DNA of 64,000 bases from Acidobacteriota bacterium (GCA_029781975.1 JAKOVQ010000003.1:62001-126000), one strand, 5' to 3'; shown: positions 26,245 to 35,319, counted from the first letter of the stretch. The notes: a model not told the origin generated them from the letters alone. Translations and numbers: made by a program.

Positions 26245-27645
26245 TCAGTAGGCGTTCTGGTCGCGGAAGGAGCGGGTGAGGGTGAGCCAGAGGATCTTCA
26301 GGTCGAGGGCGAGGCTCCAGTTCTCGATGTAGTAGAGGTCGTACTCGATCCGCTTGGAGAGGCTGGTGTCGCCGCGCCAGCCGTGGACCTGCGCCCAGCC
26401 GGTGATCCCGGCGCGCACGCGGTGGCGGAGCATGTACTGGGGGACCTTCTCCTTGAACTCGCGGACGAACTCGGGCCTCTCCGGGCGGGGGCCGACGAGC
26501 GACATGTCTCCCTTGAGGACGTTCACGAGCTGCGGGAGCTCGTCGAGCGAGGAGCGGCGGAGGAAGGAGCCGACGCGCGTCTTTCGCGGGTCGTCGCGCC
26601 GCGCCCAGACGGCGCCCGTCTCGTCCTCGGCCCCGACCCGCATCGACCGGAACTTGAGGATCCGGAAGAGGCGCCCGTCGAGCCCCATCCGCTCCTGCGT
26701 GTAGAAGACGGGCCCGCGGTCCTCGAGCCAGAGGGCGACGGCGACCAGCGGGACGAGGAGCGCCAGGACGACGAGGCCGGCGGCCGAGAGGGCGATGTCC
26801 ATCGTCCGCTTCACGAGCGAGTCCCACCCCTCGAGCGGGCGCTGCGTCAGGTTGATGACGGGGAGGCCGTCGAAGTCCTCCACCCCCGCCCGGAACGTGA
26901 CGTACTGGAAGAGGTCGGGGACGACGCGGACGTCGACCATCTCGTTCCCGACCTCCTTGAGGATCGCGAGCATCGTCCGGTAGGCCTCGACCGGGAGGGC
27001 GAGGAAGACCGTGTCGATCTCGTGGGCCGCGAGGAGCTCCCTCACCTGCGCCGTCGTCCCGAGGACGGGGACGCCGCGGAACCCGTCGGCGGCCTTCCCC
27101 GGGTCGTCGTCGGCGAAGCCGACGGGGAGGAGGCCCGTCGCCGGGTGGTCCAGGAGCTTCTCGACGACGGCCCGCCCCGCGGTCCCCGCGCCGACGACGA
27201 GGGCGCGGCGGAGGCCGACGCCCGCCTTGCGGATGGTCTCGAGGTACTTCCAGATGCCGAACCGGCCGAGCGAGACGAGGAGGATGTCGAGGACGAGGAA
27301 GAGGAGGAGGAGGGGCCGGCTGAACGAGTAGGCCCGCCAGAACGAGAGGATCCCGACGAGGAGGAGGGTCCCGAGCGAGACGGCGACGACGATGGCGAGG
27401 GCCTCGTCGATCGCCGACCGGTCCCGCCGGAGCTGGTAGAGCCGGTGGAAGTAGAACGTGACCGGCCAGAGGACGGTGAGGGCCGGCAGGAGCTGGAGGT
27501 AGTTCTCGATCGGCTGCGGGCCCTTGGGGATCGGCCACGCCGACTCGAACCGGATGAGATAGGCCGCCACCAGCGCCGTCCACGTGGCGAGGACGTCGGA
27601 GAGGACGAAGACGGCCTGGAGGCGACGGGTCTGGCGGCGGATCAC
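26245..27645 (-). CDS. Undecaprenyl-phosphate hexose-1-phosphate transferase (polyprenyl sugar transferase)
   Basis: 466 residues, WcaJ/WbaP type: starts polysaccharide repeat assembly by moving a sugar-1-phosphate to undecaprenyl phosphate. Four to five N-terminal membrane spans (to about 125) are followed by a CoA-binding-like Rossmann domain (ALVVGAGTAGRAV, about 147-260) and the catalytic bacterial sugar transferase domain with KRTMDIALSAAGL, RMGLDGRLFRILKFRSM, SSLDELPQLVNVLKGDMSLVGPRP and ITGWAQVHGWRG. The sugar specificity is not readable. Its GTG start overlaps the stop of the glycosyltransferase upstream by 3 nt, so the four genes 31002-26245 form one operon. Confidence 0.93.
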   Translation of the reverse strand: MIRRQTRRLQAVFVLSDVLATWTALVAAYLIRFESAWPIPKGPQPIENYLQLLPALTVLWPVTFYFHRLYQLRRDRSAIDEALAIVVAVSLGTLLLVGILSFWRAYSFSRPLLLLFLVLDILLVSLGRFGIWKYLETIRKAGVGLRRALVVGAGTAGRAVVEKLLDHPATGLLPVGFADDDPGKAADGFRGVPVLGTTAQVRELLAAHEIDTVFLALPVEAYRTMLAILKEVGNEMVDVRVVPDLFQYVTFRAGVEDFDGLPVINLTQRPLEGWDSLVKRTMDIALSAAGLVVLALLVPLVAVALWLEDRGPVFYTQERMGLDGRLFRILKFRSMRVGAEDETGAVWARRDDPRKTRVGSFLRRSSLDELPQLVNVLKGDMSLVGPRPERPEFVREFKEKVPQYMLRHRVRAGITGWAQVHGWRGDTSLSKRIEYDLYYIENWSLALDLKILWLTLTRSFRDQNAY

Positions 27646-28802
27646 GGGACCGTCTCCATTGTACGGGCCGGGTCGCCGTCGCCCGGGAGCGCGTCGGCCA
27701 GGTCGGCACGCCCGCCCTCGCGGAGCGAGGCCTCCGCCGCGGAAAGGAACGCACGCCGGAAGGCCGCCGGCGAGAAGCGGGCGGCGTTCCCGACCGTCGC
27801 GGCCCCATCGAGGGCCAGGGTCCGGAGCCTCCGGACCCCCGCGGCGAGCCCTTCCGGCCCCGCTTCGGCGTAGAGGACGCCCGTCTCGCCGTCCCGCACC
27901 GTCTCGAGCGCCCCGCCCCGGCCGAGGGCCACGACGGGGGTCCCGCAGGCCTGGGCCTCCAGGGGGACGATCCCGAAGTCTTCCTCTCCCGGCATCAGCA
28001 CGGCCTCGCTCCTCCGGTAGAGCTCGCGCAGCTCCTCGTCCGTGGGAGTGCCGGCGAACGTCGCGTCCTCACCGGCGAGCGAGCGGAGCCGGGCCTCTTC
28101 CGGGCCGAAACCGGCGATCGTGAGCCGGCTCCCGAGGATGCGGGCCGCGGCGATCGCGTCGTCGATCCGCTTGTACGGGGCGAGGGCCGAGACGACGAGG
28201 AGCCCCTCGCGCTCCGTGCCGGAGGGGGGCGGGGTGTAGAAGCCGACGTCCACGGGGGGCGGGACGACGCGCGCCTCCCGGCCGTAGAGGCGCGAGATCC
28301 TCCCGCGGACGTTCTCGGAGTTGGCGAGGAACGCGTCGACGCGGGAGGTCGTCGCGACGTCCCGCGCGCGGAGGGGGGCCCTGATCATCCGGGCGGCCGC
28401 ACGGACGGCCGCGGGGCGCGACCGGAAGTAGTCGTCGAACTGGTCGTGGAGGTACCGGACGGGCGTGTGGCAGTAGCAGAGGTGGAAGCCTCCGCGCCCG
28501 CGCCGGGCGGACTTCGCGACGCAGTGGGACGAGGAGACGACGAGGTCGAACCCGGAGAGGTCCCACGCTTCGGCGGCGGCGAAGAAGAGGGGGAGGAGCG
28601 TCCGGTAGTCGCGGCCGGGAGAGACGAGCCGCTGGAGCCAGGTCGTCCTCACCTCCAGGGCCTCGACCTCGGGCGGGACGGTCCCGGGGAAGTGGAAGAG
28701 GGTGAAGAGGGTGGCCCCCGGGAAGAGGCGGGCGAGCGCGAGGAGGACCTTCTCGCCTCCCCGGGTGCCCGTCAGCCAGTCGTGGACGAGGGCGACCCTC
28801 AC
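27642..28802 (-). CDS. GT4-family glycosyltransferase
   Basis: 386 residues, GT-B fold. The N-terminal Rossmann domain begins ALVHDWLTGTRGGEKV, typical of GT4 enzymes of exopolysaccharide loci, with CYCHTPVRYLHDQFDDY. The C-terminal nucleotide-sugar domain shows VSALAPYKRIDDAI and the GPGEEDFGIVPLEAQACGTPV region (EX7E pattern: Glu in EDFGIVPLE). GTG start at 28802 overlaps the preceding gene by 4 nt. It probably adds one sugar to the lipid-linked repeat started by the adjacent sugar transferase. Confidence 0.9.
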   Translation of the reverse strand: MRVALVHDWLTGTRGGEKVLLALARLFPGATLFTLFHFPGTVPPEVEALEVRTTWLQRLVSPGRDYRTLLPLFFAAAEAWDLSGFDLVVSSSHCVAKSARRGRGGFHLCYCHTPVRYLHDQFDDYFRSRPAAVRAAARMIRAPLRARDVATTSRVDAFLANSENVRGRISRLYGREARVVPPPVDVGFYTPPPSGTEREGLLVVSALAPYKRIDDAIAAARILGSRLTIAGFGPEEARLRSLAGEDATFAGTPTDEELRELYRRSEAVLMPGEEDFGIVPLEAQACGTPVVALGRGGALETVRDGETGVLYAEAGPEGLAAGVRRLRTLALDGAATVGNAARFSPAAFRRAFLSAAEASLREGGRADLADALPGDGDPARTMETVP

Positions 28803-29911
28803 CCGGCCCCCGCGGCGTCCCGGTAGGCCTTCGCGACCGCCTCGGCGGCGGCGTCCCACGTGAAGGCCGCGGCCCGCCGGCGCCCGCGCTCCCCGAGCGT
28901 GCGCCGGAGGGCACCGTCGGCGAGGAGGCGGGCGATCGCGCCCGAGAGGGCCCCGTCGTCCTCCGGGTCGACGAGGAGCGCCCCGTCCCCTGCGGCCTCG
29001 GGGAGGCCGCCCCGGTCCGAGCAGACGACGGGGGTCCCGACCGCCTCGGCCTCGAGGACGGGGAGGCCGAAGCCCTCGGCGAACGAGGGGAGGACGAGAG
29101 CTTCGGCTTCGGCCAGGAGCGGAGCGACCTCGGCGTCGGCCACGATGCCGAGGTCGACGACGGCCCCGTCGGGCAGTCCCGCCTCCCGCGCCAGGGCCTG
29201 CCGAACCCCCGCTCGCTGCGGGGCGCCTCCGGCGAGGACGAGCCTGCGCTCTCCCCGGACCTCCGCGGCGAGACGCGCCCAGGCCCGCAGCAGCCCGGGG
29301 AGGTTCTTGTGGGGCTTGTCGTTGCCGAGGAAGAGGACGTAGGGGAAGGAGAGCGCGCGGGACGAGCGGAGGCTCCTCCTCTCGTCCGCCGTCGGGGAAG
29401 AGAGGAAGCGGCCGTCGACGCCGTTCGGAACGACCCGGATCTTCCTCGCCGCGGACGGGAAGAAGGCGACCAGGTCGCGCCGGACCGCCTCCGAGACCGT
29501 GAGGACGATGCGCGCCGCGCCCAGGGCCCGGCGGATCATCGTCCGCGCGTAGGCGCGCCGGAGCGGGGAGGCGTGCTCGGGCCGGAGGAGGTGGATGAGG
29601 TCGTGGACGGTCACGACCGTCGCGGCCGGCGGGAAGAGGGGGACGACGTAGTGCGGCGCGTGGAAGACGCCGCGCGGGGCGGCGGAGAGGGCCCGCCGGA
29701 CCGCGAGGGGCTCGACGAGGGAGTAGTCGCGCGCGTCGCACGGCACGGCGCTGACCCCGGCCGGGAGGAGCGCCTCGTCGCCGGACCTGACGAAGGCCGT
29801 CAGCGAGAGGTCTCCCCGGCGGGCGAGCGCGCCGAGGAGGCCGCGGACGTAGCTCCCGATCCCGAAGTCCCGCGCCTTGCGCGCGTCCATCGTCACGGCG
29901 AGGAGCCTCAC
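28799..29911 (-). CDS. GT4-family glycosyltransferase
   Basis: 370 residues. The start VRLLAVTMDARKARDFGIGSYVRGL is the N-terminal acceptor-domain signature of mannosyltransferase-like GT4 enzymes; VVTVHDLIHLLRP and RIVLTVSEAVRRDLV follow. The donor domain has VLFLGNDKPHKNLPGLLRA and PSFAEGFGLPVLEAEAVGTPV with the conserved Glu pair. GTG start at 29911, with 4-nt overlaps on both sides. It is similar in architecture to the upstream gene (29908-31002), suggesting the two arose by duplication. Confidence 0.92.
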   Translation of the reverse strand: MRLLAVTMDARKARDFGIGSYVRGLLGALARRGDLSLTAFVRSGDEALLPAGVSAVPCDARDYSLVEPLAVRRALSAAPRGVFHAPHYVVPLFPPAATVVTVHDLIHLLRPEHASPLRRAYARTMIRRALGAARIVLTVSEAVRRDLVAFFPSAARKIRVVPNGVDGRFLSSPTADERRSLRSSRALSFPYVLFLGNDKPHKNLPGLLRAWARLAAEVRGERRLVLAGGAPQRAGVRQALAREAGLPDGAVVDLGIVADAEVAPLLAEAEALVLPSFAEGFGLPVLEAEAVGTPVVCSDRGGLPEAAGDGALLVDPEDDGALSGAIARLLADGALRRTLGERGRRRAAAFTWDAAAEAVAKAYRDAAGAG

Positions 29912-31002
29912 GCCAGGGCCTTCTCGAAGAGGGCGCGCGTCCTTCGCGCCGCCTCGTCCCAGGTGAAGAGGCGCGCCCGCGCCGGCCCCCTCTCCCGCGC
30001 CCGGGCGCGGAACCCCTCGTCGGCGTCGGCCGTCTCGAGGGCGGCCGCGATCGCCTCGACGTCCGTCGGGTCCGGGAGGAGCCCGGCGTCCCCCACGACC
30101 TCGGGGAGGGACGACGAGCTCGAGGCGACGACCGGGACGCCGAGGGCCATCGCCTCGAGCGGCGGGAGCCCGAACCCCTCGTAGAGGCTCGGATAGGCGA
30201 GGAGCCGCGCGTGGGAGAGGAGACGGGGCGCCTCCTCGGGGGTGACGTAGCCGAGGCGGCGGATCCGGTCCCGGAACGGGGAGGCCGCCAGGAGCCGGGG
30301 GAACTCGTCCGAGCCCCAGCCCATCCCGCCCGCCAGAACCAGGTCGGGGAAGGCGGGGCGACGGCGCCAGACGGTCTCGCAGGCGGCGACGAGGCGGGGC
30401 AGGTTCTTCCGGGGCTCGATCGTCCCGAGGAAGAGGACGTAGGGCCTCCCCTCCGGGAGGCCGGCAGGAGGGGGGAGGGGGCCGGCAGGGGGAGGGGCGA
30501 CCCCGTTCGGGATCGCGACCGCCTTCCCCCTCGCCTCCGGGTAGCGGCGGAGGAGGTCGCTCAGCGTGGCCTCGGAGACCGTCGCCACCGCCCGGGCGAC
30601 CCGGACGGTGGGGCCGAGGAACGGCGCGAACCCGAGCCGGTTCCTCCGGTCGTGCCACGCGGGGAAGAGGATCGGGGTGAGGTCGTGGACCGTGGCGACC
30701 CCGGGAAGGCGTCCGGCCAGGGGGAGGACGCCCAGCGGCCCGAAGAAGAGGTCTGCCCGGAGCCTGGCGGCGCGGCCCGGCGCGCGCGCCTGGAGCCAGA
30801 GGGTCCCGGGGAGGCGGCTCCGCTCGGGGTCGACCTCCGCCCAGCCGTCGAGGGCGGGGGGGAGGAAGACGGGGCGGCACGAGACGAGGACGAAGCGGTC
30901 GGAGGGATAGAGCCGCTTCCAGGCTTCCAGGATGCCTTCGAGGTATCGTCCGACCCCTGTCCGCTGGGCCTCGAGGGGCCGGGCGTCGACGGCGATCCGC
31001 AT
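29908..31002 (-). CDS. GT4-family glycosyltransferase (mannosyltransferase-like)
   Basis: 364 residues from the ATG at 31002. MRIAVDARPLEAQRTGVGRYLEG is the standard N-terminus of this GT4 subgroup, which is why this start was preferred to an in-frame one further up. VATVHDLTPILFPAWH, VATVSEATLSDLLRRYP and the donor-site strings YVLFLGTIEPRKNLPRL and PSLYEGFGLPPLEAMALGVPV are present. It is the first gene of the polysaccharide operon. Upstream on this strand TACCAT (complement of 31012-31017) lies 9 nt before the start; the divergent promoter for the fatty-acid operon is in the same 88-nt gap. Confidence 0.92.
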   Translation of the reverse strand: MRIAVDARPLEAQRTGVGRYLEGILEAWKRLYPSDRFVLVSCRPVFLPPALDGWAEVDPERSRLPGTLWLQARAPGRAARLRADLFFGPLGVLPLAGRLPGVATVHDLTPILFPAWHDRRNRLGFAPFLGPTVRVARAVATVSEATLSDLLRRYPEARGKAVAIPNGVAPPPAGPLPPPAGLPEGRPYVLFLGTIEPRKNLPRLVAACETVWRRRPAFPDLVLAGGMGWGSDEFPRLLAASPFRDRIRRLGYVTPEEAPRLLSHARLLAYPSLYEGFGLPPLEAMALGVPVVASSSSSLPEVVGDAGLLPDPTDVEAIAAALETADADEGFRARARERGPARARLFTWDEAARRTRALFEKALA

Positions 31003-31053
31003 GGAGGGCCCATGGTACCGGCGGCGGGCCGAAACGGGGGGGGCGGACCTCCA

Positions 31054-31062
31054 TGGTATATT
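31054..31062 (+). promoter_or_regulatory. Extended -10 promoter for the fatty-acid operon
   Basis: TGGTATATT fits the extended -10 pattern TGnTATAAT (5 of 6 in the hexamer). It lies 28 nt before the first ATG of the operon, in a gap flanked by divergent genes. No good -35 is seen, as is common for extended -10 promoters. Confidence 0.5.
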
Positions 31063-31090
31063 CGCCGACTCCCCGCGAGGGGGGGCCACG

Positions 31091-31612
31091 ATGGAGCTGA
31101 ACCTGGAAGAGGCGCTCGACGCGCCGGTCGAACTGTCTCAGCGCCTCGACGTTCCGATGGAGCGGCTCGAGCGGCCGGAGCTCGTCTCGCTCTCCCCGGT
31201 CACGTTCCAGGGAGTCCTCCGGCACCTGGAGCCGGGGTTCGTCCTCTCCGGACGGCTCGGGTTCGGGGGGCAGGCGATCTGCGCCCGCTGCCTCGGCCCG
31301 GTCCCCTTCACGCGGGAGGCCGACGTCTCCTGGGTCTTCTCCCCCGCCTACCGGCGGTCCGAGGGCGAGGAGGTCGAGCTGAAGGCCGACGACCTCGACG
31401 TCGTCTACTACGAGGACTACACGATCCCGTTCGACCCGCTCGTCGAGGAGCAGCTGCAGCTGGAGATCCCGCTCAAGCCGCTCTGCCGGCCGGACTGCAA
31501 GGGGCTCTGCCCCCGGTGCGGCGCCGACCGGAACGCCGTCGCCTGCGCCTGCGCGCCCGAGGGAGACGCGCGGCTCGAGGCGCTGCGGGCGCTGCTGCCG
31601 AAGACGAGCTGA
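31091..31612 (+). CDS. yceD: DUF177/YceD family protein, 23S rRNA accumulation
   Basis: 173 residues. The YceD/DUF177 pattern is clear: a beta-rich N-terminal half with GQAICARCLGPVPF, then the acidic segment VVYYEDYTIPFDPLVEEQLQLEIPLKPLC, ending in a four-Cys cluster (CRPDCKGLCPRCG) typical of the non-proteobacterial form. The family is linked to rRNA processing or 50S assembly and nearly always precedes rpmF, as here (60 nt upstream). First gene of the ribosome/fatty-acid operon. Confidence 0.9.
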   Translation: MELNLEEALDAPVELSQRLDVPMERLERPELVSLSPVTFQGVLRHLEPGFVLSGRLGFGGQAICARCLGPVPFTREADVSWVFSPAYRRSEGEEVELKADDLDVVYYEDYTIPFDPLVEEQLQLEIPLKPLCRPDCKGLCPRCGADRNAVACACAPEGDARLEALRALLPKTS

Positions 31613-31672
31613 CCGGGCGCCGCGCCGCGCGGACGCCCCGCACCAGGACCCGATATCCCGAGGAGGACCACG

Positions 31673-31858
31673 ATGCCGAATCCAAAGCACCGCCACAGCA
31701 AGACCCGTCGCGACCTGCGGCGTGCCCACGACTTCCTCAAGGAGAAGAGCACGTCGCGGTGCCCCAGCTGCGGCGCGGCGAAGCTCCCGCACCGCGTGTG
31801 CCCCTCCTGCGGCTCCTACCGGGGCCGCGAGGTCTCGGCGGGCTCAGAGAAGCGCTGA
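31673..31858 (+). CDS. rpmF: 50S ribosomal protein L32
   Basis: 61 residues. MPNPKHRHSKTRRDLRRAHDFL is the L32 N-terminus; two CxxC pairs (CPSCG at about 30 and CPSCGSYRG at about 43) form the zinc site of the Cys4 form. A strong GAGGA site precedes the ATG. Position between DUF177 and plsX is the classic arrangement coordinating ribosome and lipid synthesis. Confidence 0.97.
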   Translation: MPNPKHRHSKTRRDLRRAHDFLKEKSTSRCPSCGAAKLPHRVCPSCGSYRGREVSAGSEKR

Positions 31859-31883
31859 TCGCGGCTCCCGAGCCGCGAGCGTC

Positions 31884-32903
31884 ATGACCGTCGCCGTCGA
31901 TGCCATGGGGGGCGACGACGCCCCCCGGGCGATCGTCGAGGGAGCGGTCGCCGCCGCGGTGGACTTCGGGCTCGACCTCCTCCTCGTCGGCAGGAGGCTC
32001 GAGCTCGAGCCGCTCCTGAAGGGCTCCGGCTACAAGGGGAGCCGGGTGGGGATCGTGGATGCCGAGGAGGTGGTCGGCTTCGACGAGCCCTCCGTCACCC
32101 CGATCCGGAAGAAGCACCGCTCCTCGATCCGGGTCGCGGCCGAGCTCGTCCGCGACGGGGTCGCCAACGGGCTCTTCACGGCCGGGCACACCGGGGCGGG
32201 GATGGTCGTGGCGAAGGTCGTCCTCGGCGTCGTGGACGGGATCGACCGTCCCGCCCTGGCGGCGATCCTCCCCGGCCTGGGGAGGCGCCGCCTCCTCCTC
32301 GACGTCGGCGCGAACCTGAGCTGCCGCCCCGAGAACTACCGGGAGTTCGCTCTGATGGGACACTTCTACGCGCAGGAGGTCCTCGGCATCAGCAAGCCCA
32401 GGATCGGCCTGATGTCGGTGGGGGAGGAGCCGGGCAAGGGGACGGAGACCACCAAGGAGGTCTTCAGCCTCCTCCGGGAGTCCGGCCTCAACTTCGTCGG
32501 GAACTGCGAGGGGAGCGACGTCTACTTCGGCGGGAACGTCGACGTGGACGTCGTCGTGACGGACGGCTTCACCGGCAACGTCGTCCTGAAGGCCTCCGAG
32601 AGCCTCGCGCACCTCGTCGAGGAGGCGCTCAAGCAGGAGGTCACGCGGAGCCTCCAGGCCTCGGTCGGCTTCCTCCTCTCCAAGGACGCCTTCCGCGCCT
32701 TCAAGAAGCGGCTCGACTACACCGAGTACGGCGGCGCCCCCCTCCTGGGGATCCGCGCGGCCGTCCTGATCGGGCACGGGCGCTCGAACGGCCGGGCCGT
32801 CCGGAACGGCATCAAGGCCGTCCACGATTTCGCCCGGAGACGGATCCCGGAGAAGATCCGCGCCAAGGCGCGCGAGCTCGCTCCGCTGCCCTCGGCTCGC
32901 TGA
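31884..32903 (+). CDS. plsX: Phosphate acyltransferase PlsX
   Basis: 339 residues, converting acyl-ACP to acyl-phosphate for phospholipid synthesis at the membrane surface. VAVDAMGGDDAP at the N-terminus is the family signature; GHTGAGMVVAKV, LLDVGANLSCRPENY, GLMSVGEEPGKGTE, VVVTDGFTGNVVLK and YGGAPLLGIRAAVLIGHGRS are all typical. The ATG at 31884 places the signature at residue 4. Followed 14 nt later by fabH. Confidence 0.97.
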   Translation: MTVAVDAMGGDDAPRAIVEGAVAAAVDFGLDLLLVGRRLELEPLLKGSGYKGSRVGIVDAEEVVGFDEPSVTPIRKKHRSSIRVAAELVRDGVANGLFTAGHTGAGMVVAKVVLGVVDGIDRPALAAILPGLGRRRLLLDVGANLSCRPENYREFALMGHFYAQEVLGISKPRIGLMSVGEEPGKGTETTKEVFSLLRESGLNFVGNCEGSDVYFGGNVDVDVVVTDGFTGNVVLKASESLAHLVEEALKQEVTRSLQASVGFLLSKDAFRAFKKRLDYTEYGGAPLLGIRAAVLIGHGRSNGRAVRNGIKAVHDFARRRIPEKIRAKARELAPLPSAR

Positions 32904-32917
32904 CGAGAGGAGGACCC

Positions 32918-33901
32918 ATGTTCCACGCCTGCATCGCGGGCACCGGCCGCGCCGTTCCCGGAAAGGTCCTGACGAACGCCGACCTGACCCGCCTCGTCGA
33001 CACCTCCGACGAGTGGATCGTGACGAGGACCGGGATCCGGGAACGGAGACAGGCCGCGGACGGCGAGGTCCTCTCGGACTTCTGCGTCGAGGCGGCGCGG
33101 CAGGCGCTGGAGGCCGGGAACGTCTCGGTGAAGGACGTCGACGCGATCCTCGTGTCGACGGTCAGCCCCGACGCCCCGATCCCGTCGATGGCCTGCATCG
33201 TCCAGCACAAGCTGGGGGCCAAGAAGGCTGCCGCGTGGGACCAGAACGCGGGCTGCGCGGGCTGGCTGTACGGCCTCCACATCGCCGACGGCCTGATCCA
33301 GTCGGGCAAGGCCCGCAACGTCCTCCTGATCGGCGGCGAGTTCCTGACCCGCTACGCCGACTACACCGACCGGGCGACGTGCGTCCTGTTCGGGGACGGC
33401 GCGGGCGCCACCCTCCTGAAGGCGACGAAGTCCGACCGAGGGGTCCTCGCCTCGACCATCCGGTGCGACGGCGAGGGGGCCGCGTTCATCTCGATGCCGG
33501 GGGGCGGCTCGACCCACCCGCCGAACCGCCCCGAGACGCTCGAGCAGCGCCTCCCGTTCATCAAGATGATGGGGGGGGAGACCTTCAAGGTCGCGGTCCG
33601 CTCGATGGTCGACGTCTGCCGCGAGGTCCTGCAGGAGAGCGGCTTCGAGACCGACGAGGTCTCGTGGCTCATCCCCCACCAGGCGAACGACCGGATCATC
33701 AGCGCCGTCGGCGAGCGGCTCGGGATCCCCAAGGAGCGGTGCGTCGTCAACATCGACCGCTACGGGAACACGAGCGCGGCGTCGATCCCGATCGCCCTCG
33801 ACGAGTTCGTCCGCGAGGGGCGGATCAAGCGGGGCGACCTCATCCTCTTCACGGCGTTCGGGGCCGGCCTCACCTGGGGGGCGGGCCTCGTGAGGTGGTG
33901 A
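32918..33901 (+). CDS. fabH: Beta-ketoacyl-ACP synthase III
   Basis: 327 residues, condensing acetyl-CoA with malonyl-ACP to start fatty acid chains. Catalytic triad: Cys in DQNAGCAGWLYG (the usual pattern is AACSGF, so the flanking residues differ), His in IPHQANDRI and Asn in RYGNTSAASIP. The N-terminal GTGRAVPGKVLTN and DEWIVTRTGIRER are standard. The stop overlaps a GTG preceding fabD. Part of the contiguous fab operon. Confidence 0.96.
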   Translation: MFHACIAGTGRAVPGKVLTNADLTRLVDTSDEWIVTRTGIRERRQAADGEVLSDFCVEAARQALEAGNVSVKDVDAILVSTVSPDAPIPSMACIVQHKLGAKKAAAWDQNAGCAGWLYGLHIADGLIQSGKARNVLLIGGEFLTRYADYTDRATCVLFGDGAGATLLKATKSDRGVLASTIRCDGEGAAFISMPGGGSTHPPNRPETLEQRLPFIKMMGGETFKVAVRSMVDVCREVLQESGFETDEVSWLIPHQANDRIISAVGERLGIPKERCVVNIDRYGNTSAASIPIALDEFVREGRIKRGDLILFTAFGAGLTWGAGLVRW

Positions 33902-33909
33902 GGGACGCG

Positions 33910-34848
33910 ATGTCGGGCGGCACGGCGTTCCTCTTCCCGGGCCAGGGGTCGCAGGTCCCCGGGATGGGGAAGGACCTCGTCGAGCGCTTCCCCGAGGCGC
34001 GGGCGGTCTACGAGCGGGCCGACGCCGCGCTCGCGCCGCTCGGCCTGGTCGTGTCGCGGGCCTCGTTCGAGGGGACCGAGGAGGAGCTCCGGAGGACGGC
34101 GGTGACCCAGCCCGCCCTCGTCACCCACGCCGTGGCGGTCCTCGAGGTCCTGAAGGCGCACGGGCTCCGGCCGACGGTGGCCGCCGGGCACTCGCTCGGC
34201 GAGTACGCCGCCCTCGTGGCGGCAGGCTCGCTGACGCTGGAGGACGCCGTCGTCCTCGTGAGGCGCCGGGGCCTCTTCATGCAGGAGGCGGTGCCGGAGG
34301 GGCGCGGCGCGATGAGCGCGGTGATCGGGCTGGACGGCCCGGCCGTCGCCGAGGCCTGCGCCGAGGCCGAGCGCGAGACGGGGGAGACCTGCTCCGCGGC
34401 GAACTTCAACTCGCCGGAGCAGACGGTCGTCGCCGGGACCGCGGGCGCCGTCGCGCGCGCCGCGGAGCTCCTGAAGGCCCGCGGCGCCAAGAGGGTCCTG
34501 CCGCTCCCGGTCTCGGCCCCCTTCCACTGCGCGCTGATGAGGCCGGCGGAGGAGAGGCTCTCGCCCTACCTCGACGCCGCGCCCTTCGCGCCCCTCGCGA
34601 TCCCCGTCGTCACGAACGTCGACGCGGCCCCGAACAGGGACGCGGGCGGGGCCCGGGAGGCCCTGCGGCGGCAGGTCTGCGCGCCCGTCCGGTGGGTGGA
34701 GACGGTGACGCACCTCGCCGCGACGACGGACGGGGCGATCGAGGTGGGCCCGGGGGCCGTCCTCGCCGGCCTCGCCCGGCGGATCGCCAGGGAGTGGCCC
34801 GTGCGGACCACCGGCGACGCCGAGGGGATCGCGAAGCTCCTGGGATGA
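33910..34848 (+). CDS. fabD: Malonyl-CoA:ACP transacylase
   Basis: 312 residues. FLFPGQGSQVPGMGKDL at the N-terminus, catalytic Ser in GHSLGEYAALVAAG near residue 95, and the active-site His in SAPFHCALMRPA. ATG at 33910 is taken; a GTG at 33898 overlapping the fabH stop is an alternative. Transfers malonyl groups to ACP for FabH and FabF. Confidence 0.96.
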   Translation: MSGGTAFLFPGQGSQVPGMGKDLVERFPEARAVYERADAALAPLGLVVSRASFEGTEEELRRTAVTQPALVTHAVAVLEVLKAHGLRPTVAAGHSLGEYAALVAAGSLTLEDAVVLVRRRGLFMQEAVPEGRGAMSAVIGLDGPAVAEACAEAERETGETCSAANFNSPEQTVVAGTAGAVARAAELLKARGAKRVLPLPVSAPFHCALMRPAEERLSPYLDAAPFAPLAIPVVTNVDAAPNRDAGGAREALRRQVCAPVRWVETVTHLAATTDGAIEVGPGAVLAGLARRIAREWPVRTTGDAEGIAKLLG

Positions 34849-34923
34849 CGGAGAATCGTCACCAACGCGACGCGGGTCCTCGACTCGCGCCGGGCGGCGT
34901 ACGAGGTCGCGACGTTCGCGGCC

Positions 34924-35319
34924 GTGGAGTTCACCGCCGAGGAGGCCGCGGGCAAGCTGGGCGTCCCGCCGGAGGACGTCTTCAAGACGCTCGTCGCCAA
35001 GGGCGACCGGACCGGGCCGCTCGCGGCCGAGGTCCCGACCGGGAGCCGCCTCTCGCTGAAGAAGCTGGCCCGGGCGTCGGGGAACCGGACGGTCGCCCTG
35101 GTCGCGGCCGAGGAGATGGAGCGGCTGACCGGCTACGTGAAGGGAGGCTGCTCCCCCTTCGGGATGCGGCGCCCGCTCCCTCTCTACGTCCACGACAGCG
35201 CGGCCGGGCGGCCGCGCCTCTACTGCTCGGCGGGGCGCCGGGGGGTCCAGCTGGTCCTGTCGGGAGACGCGTTCGTGGCGGCGTCCGGGGCGACGCTGGC
35301 CGACCTGGTGGAGGACTGA
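34924..35319 (+). CDS. ybaK: YbaK/prolyl-tRNA-editing-domain protein
   Basis: 131 residues from the first available GTG. The family strings DVFKTLVAKGD (with the catalytic Lys), SLKKLARASGNRTVALV and GYVKGGCSPFGMRRPLPLYV identify a trans-editing Cys-tRNA(Pro)/aminoacyl-tRNA deacylase. The usual length is about 155 residues. The same frame stays open and family-like upstream (NATRVLDSRRAAYEVATFAAVEF) back to the fabD stop at 34846, with no ATG, GTG or TTG. So either this short form is used, a rare start such as ATC at 34855 is used, or there is a sequence error. It is inserted inside the fab operon. Confidence 0.8.
   Translation: MEFTAEEAAGKLGVPPEDVFKTLVAKGDRTGPLAAEVPTGSRLSLKKLARASGNRTVALVAAEEMERLTGYVKGGCSPFGMRRPLPLYVHDSAAGRPRLYCSAGRRGVQLVLSGDAFVAASGATLADLVED

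Noticed and set aside
30211-31887. 558-residue + strand frame across the glycosyltransferase and DUF177 genes
   Set aside because: Antisense to the GT4 gene and out of frame with DUF177 and rpmF; no domain.
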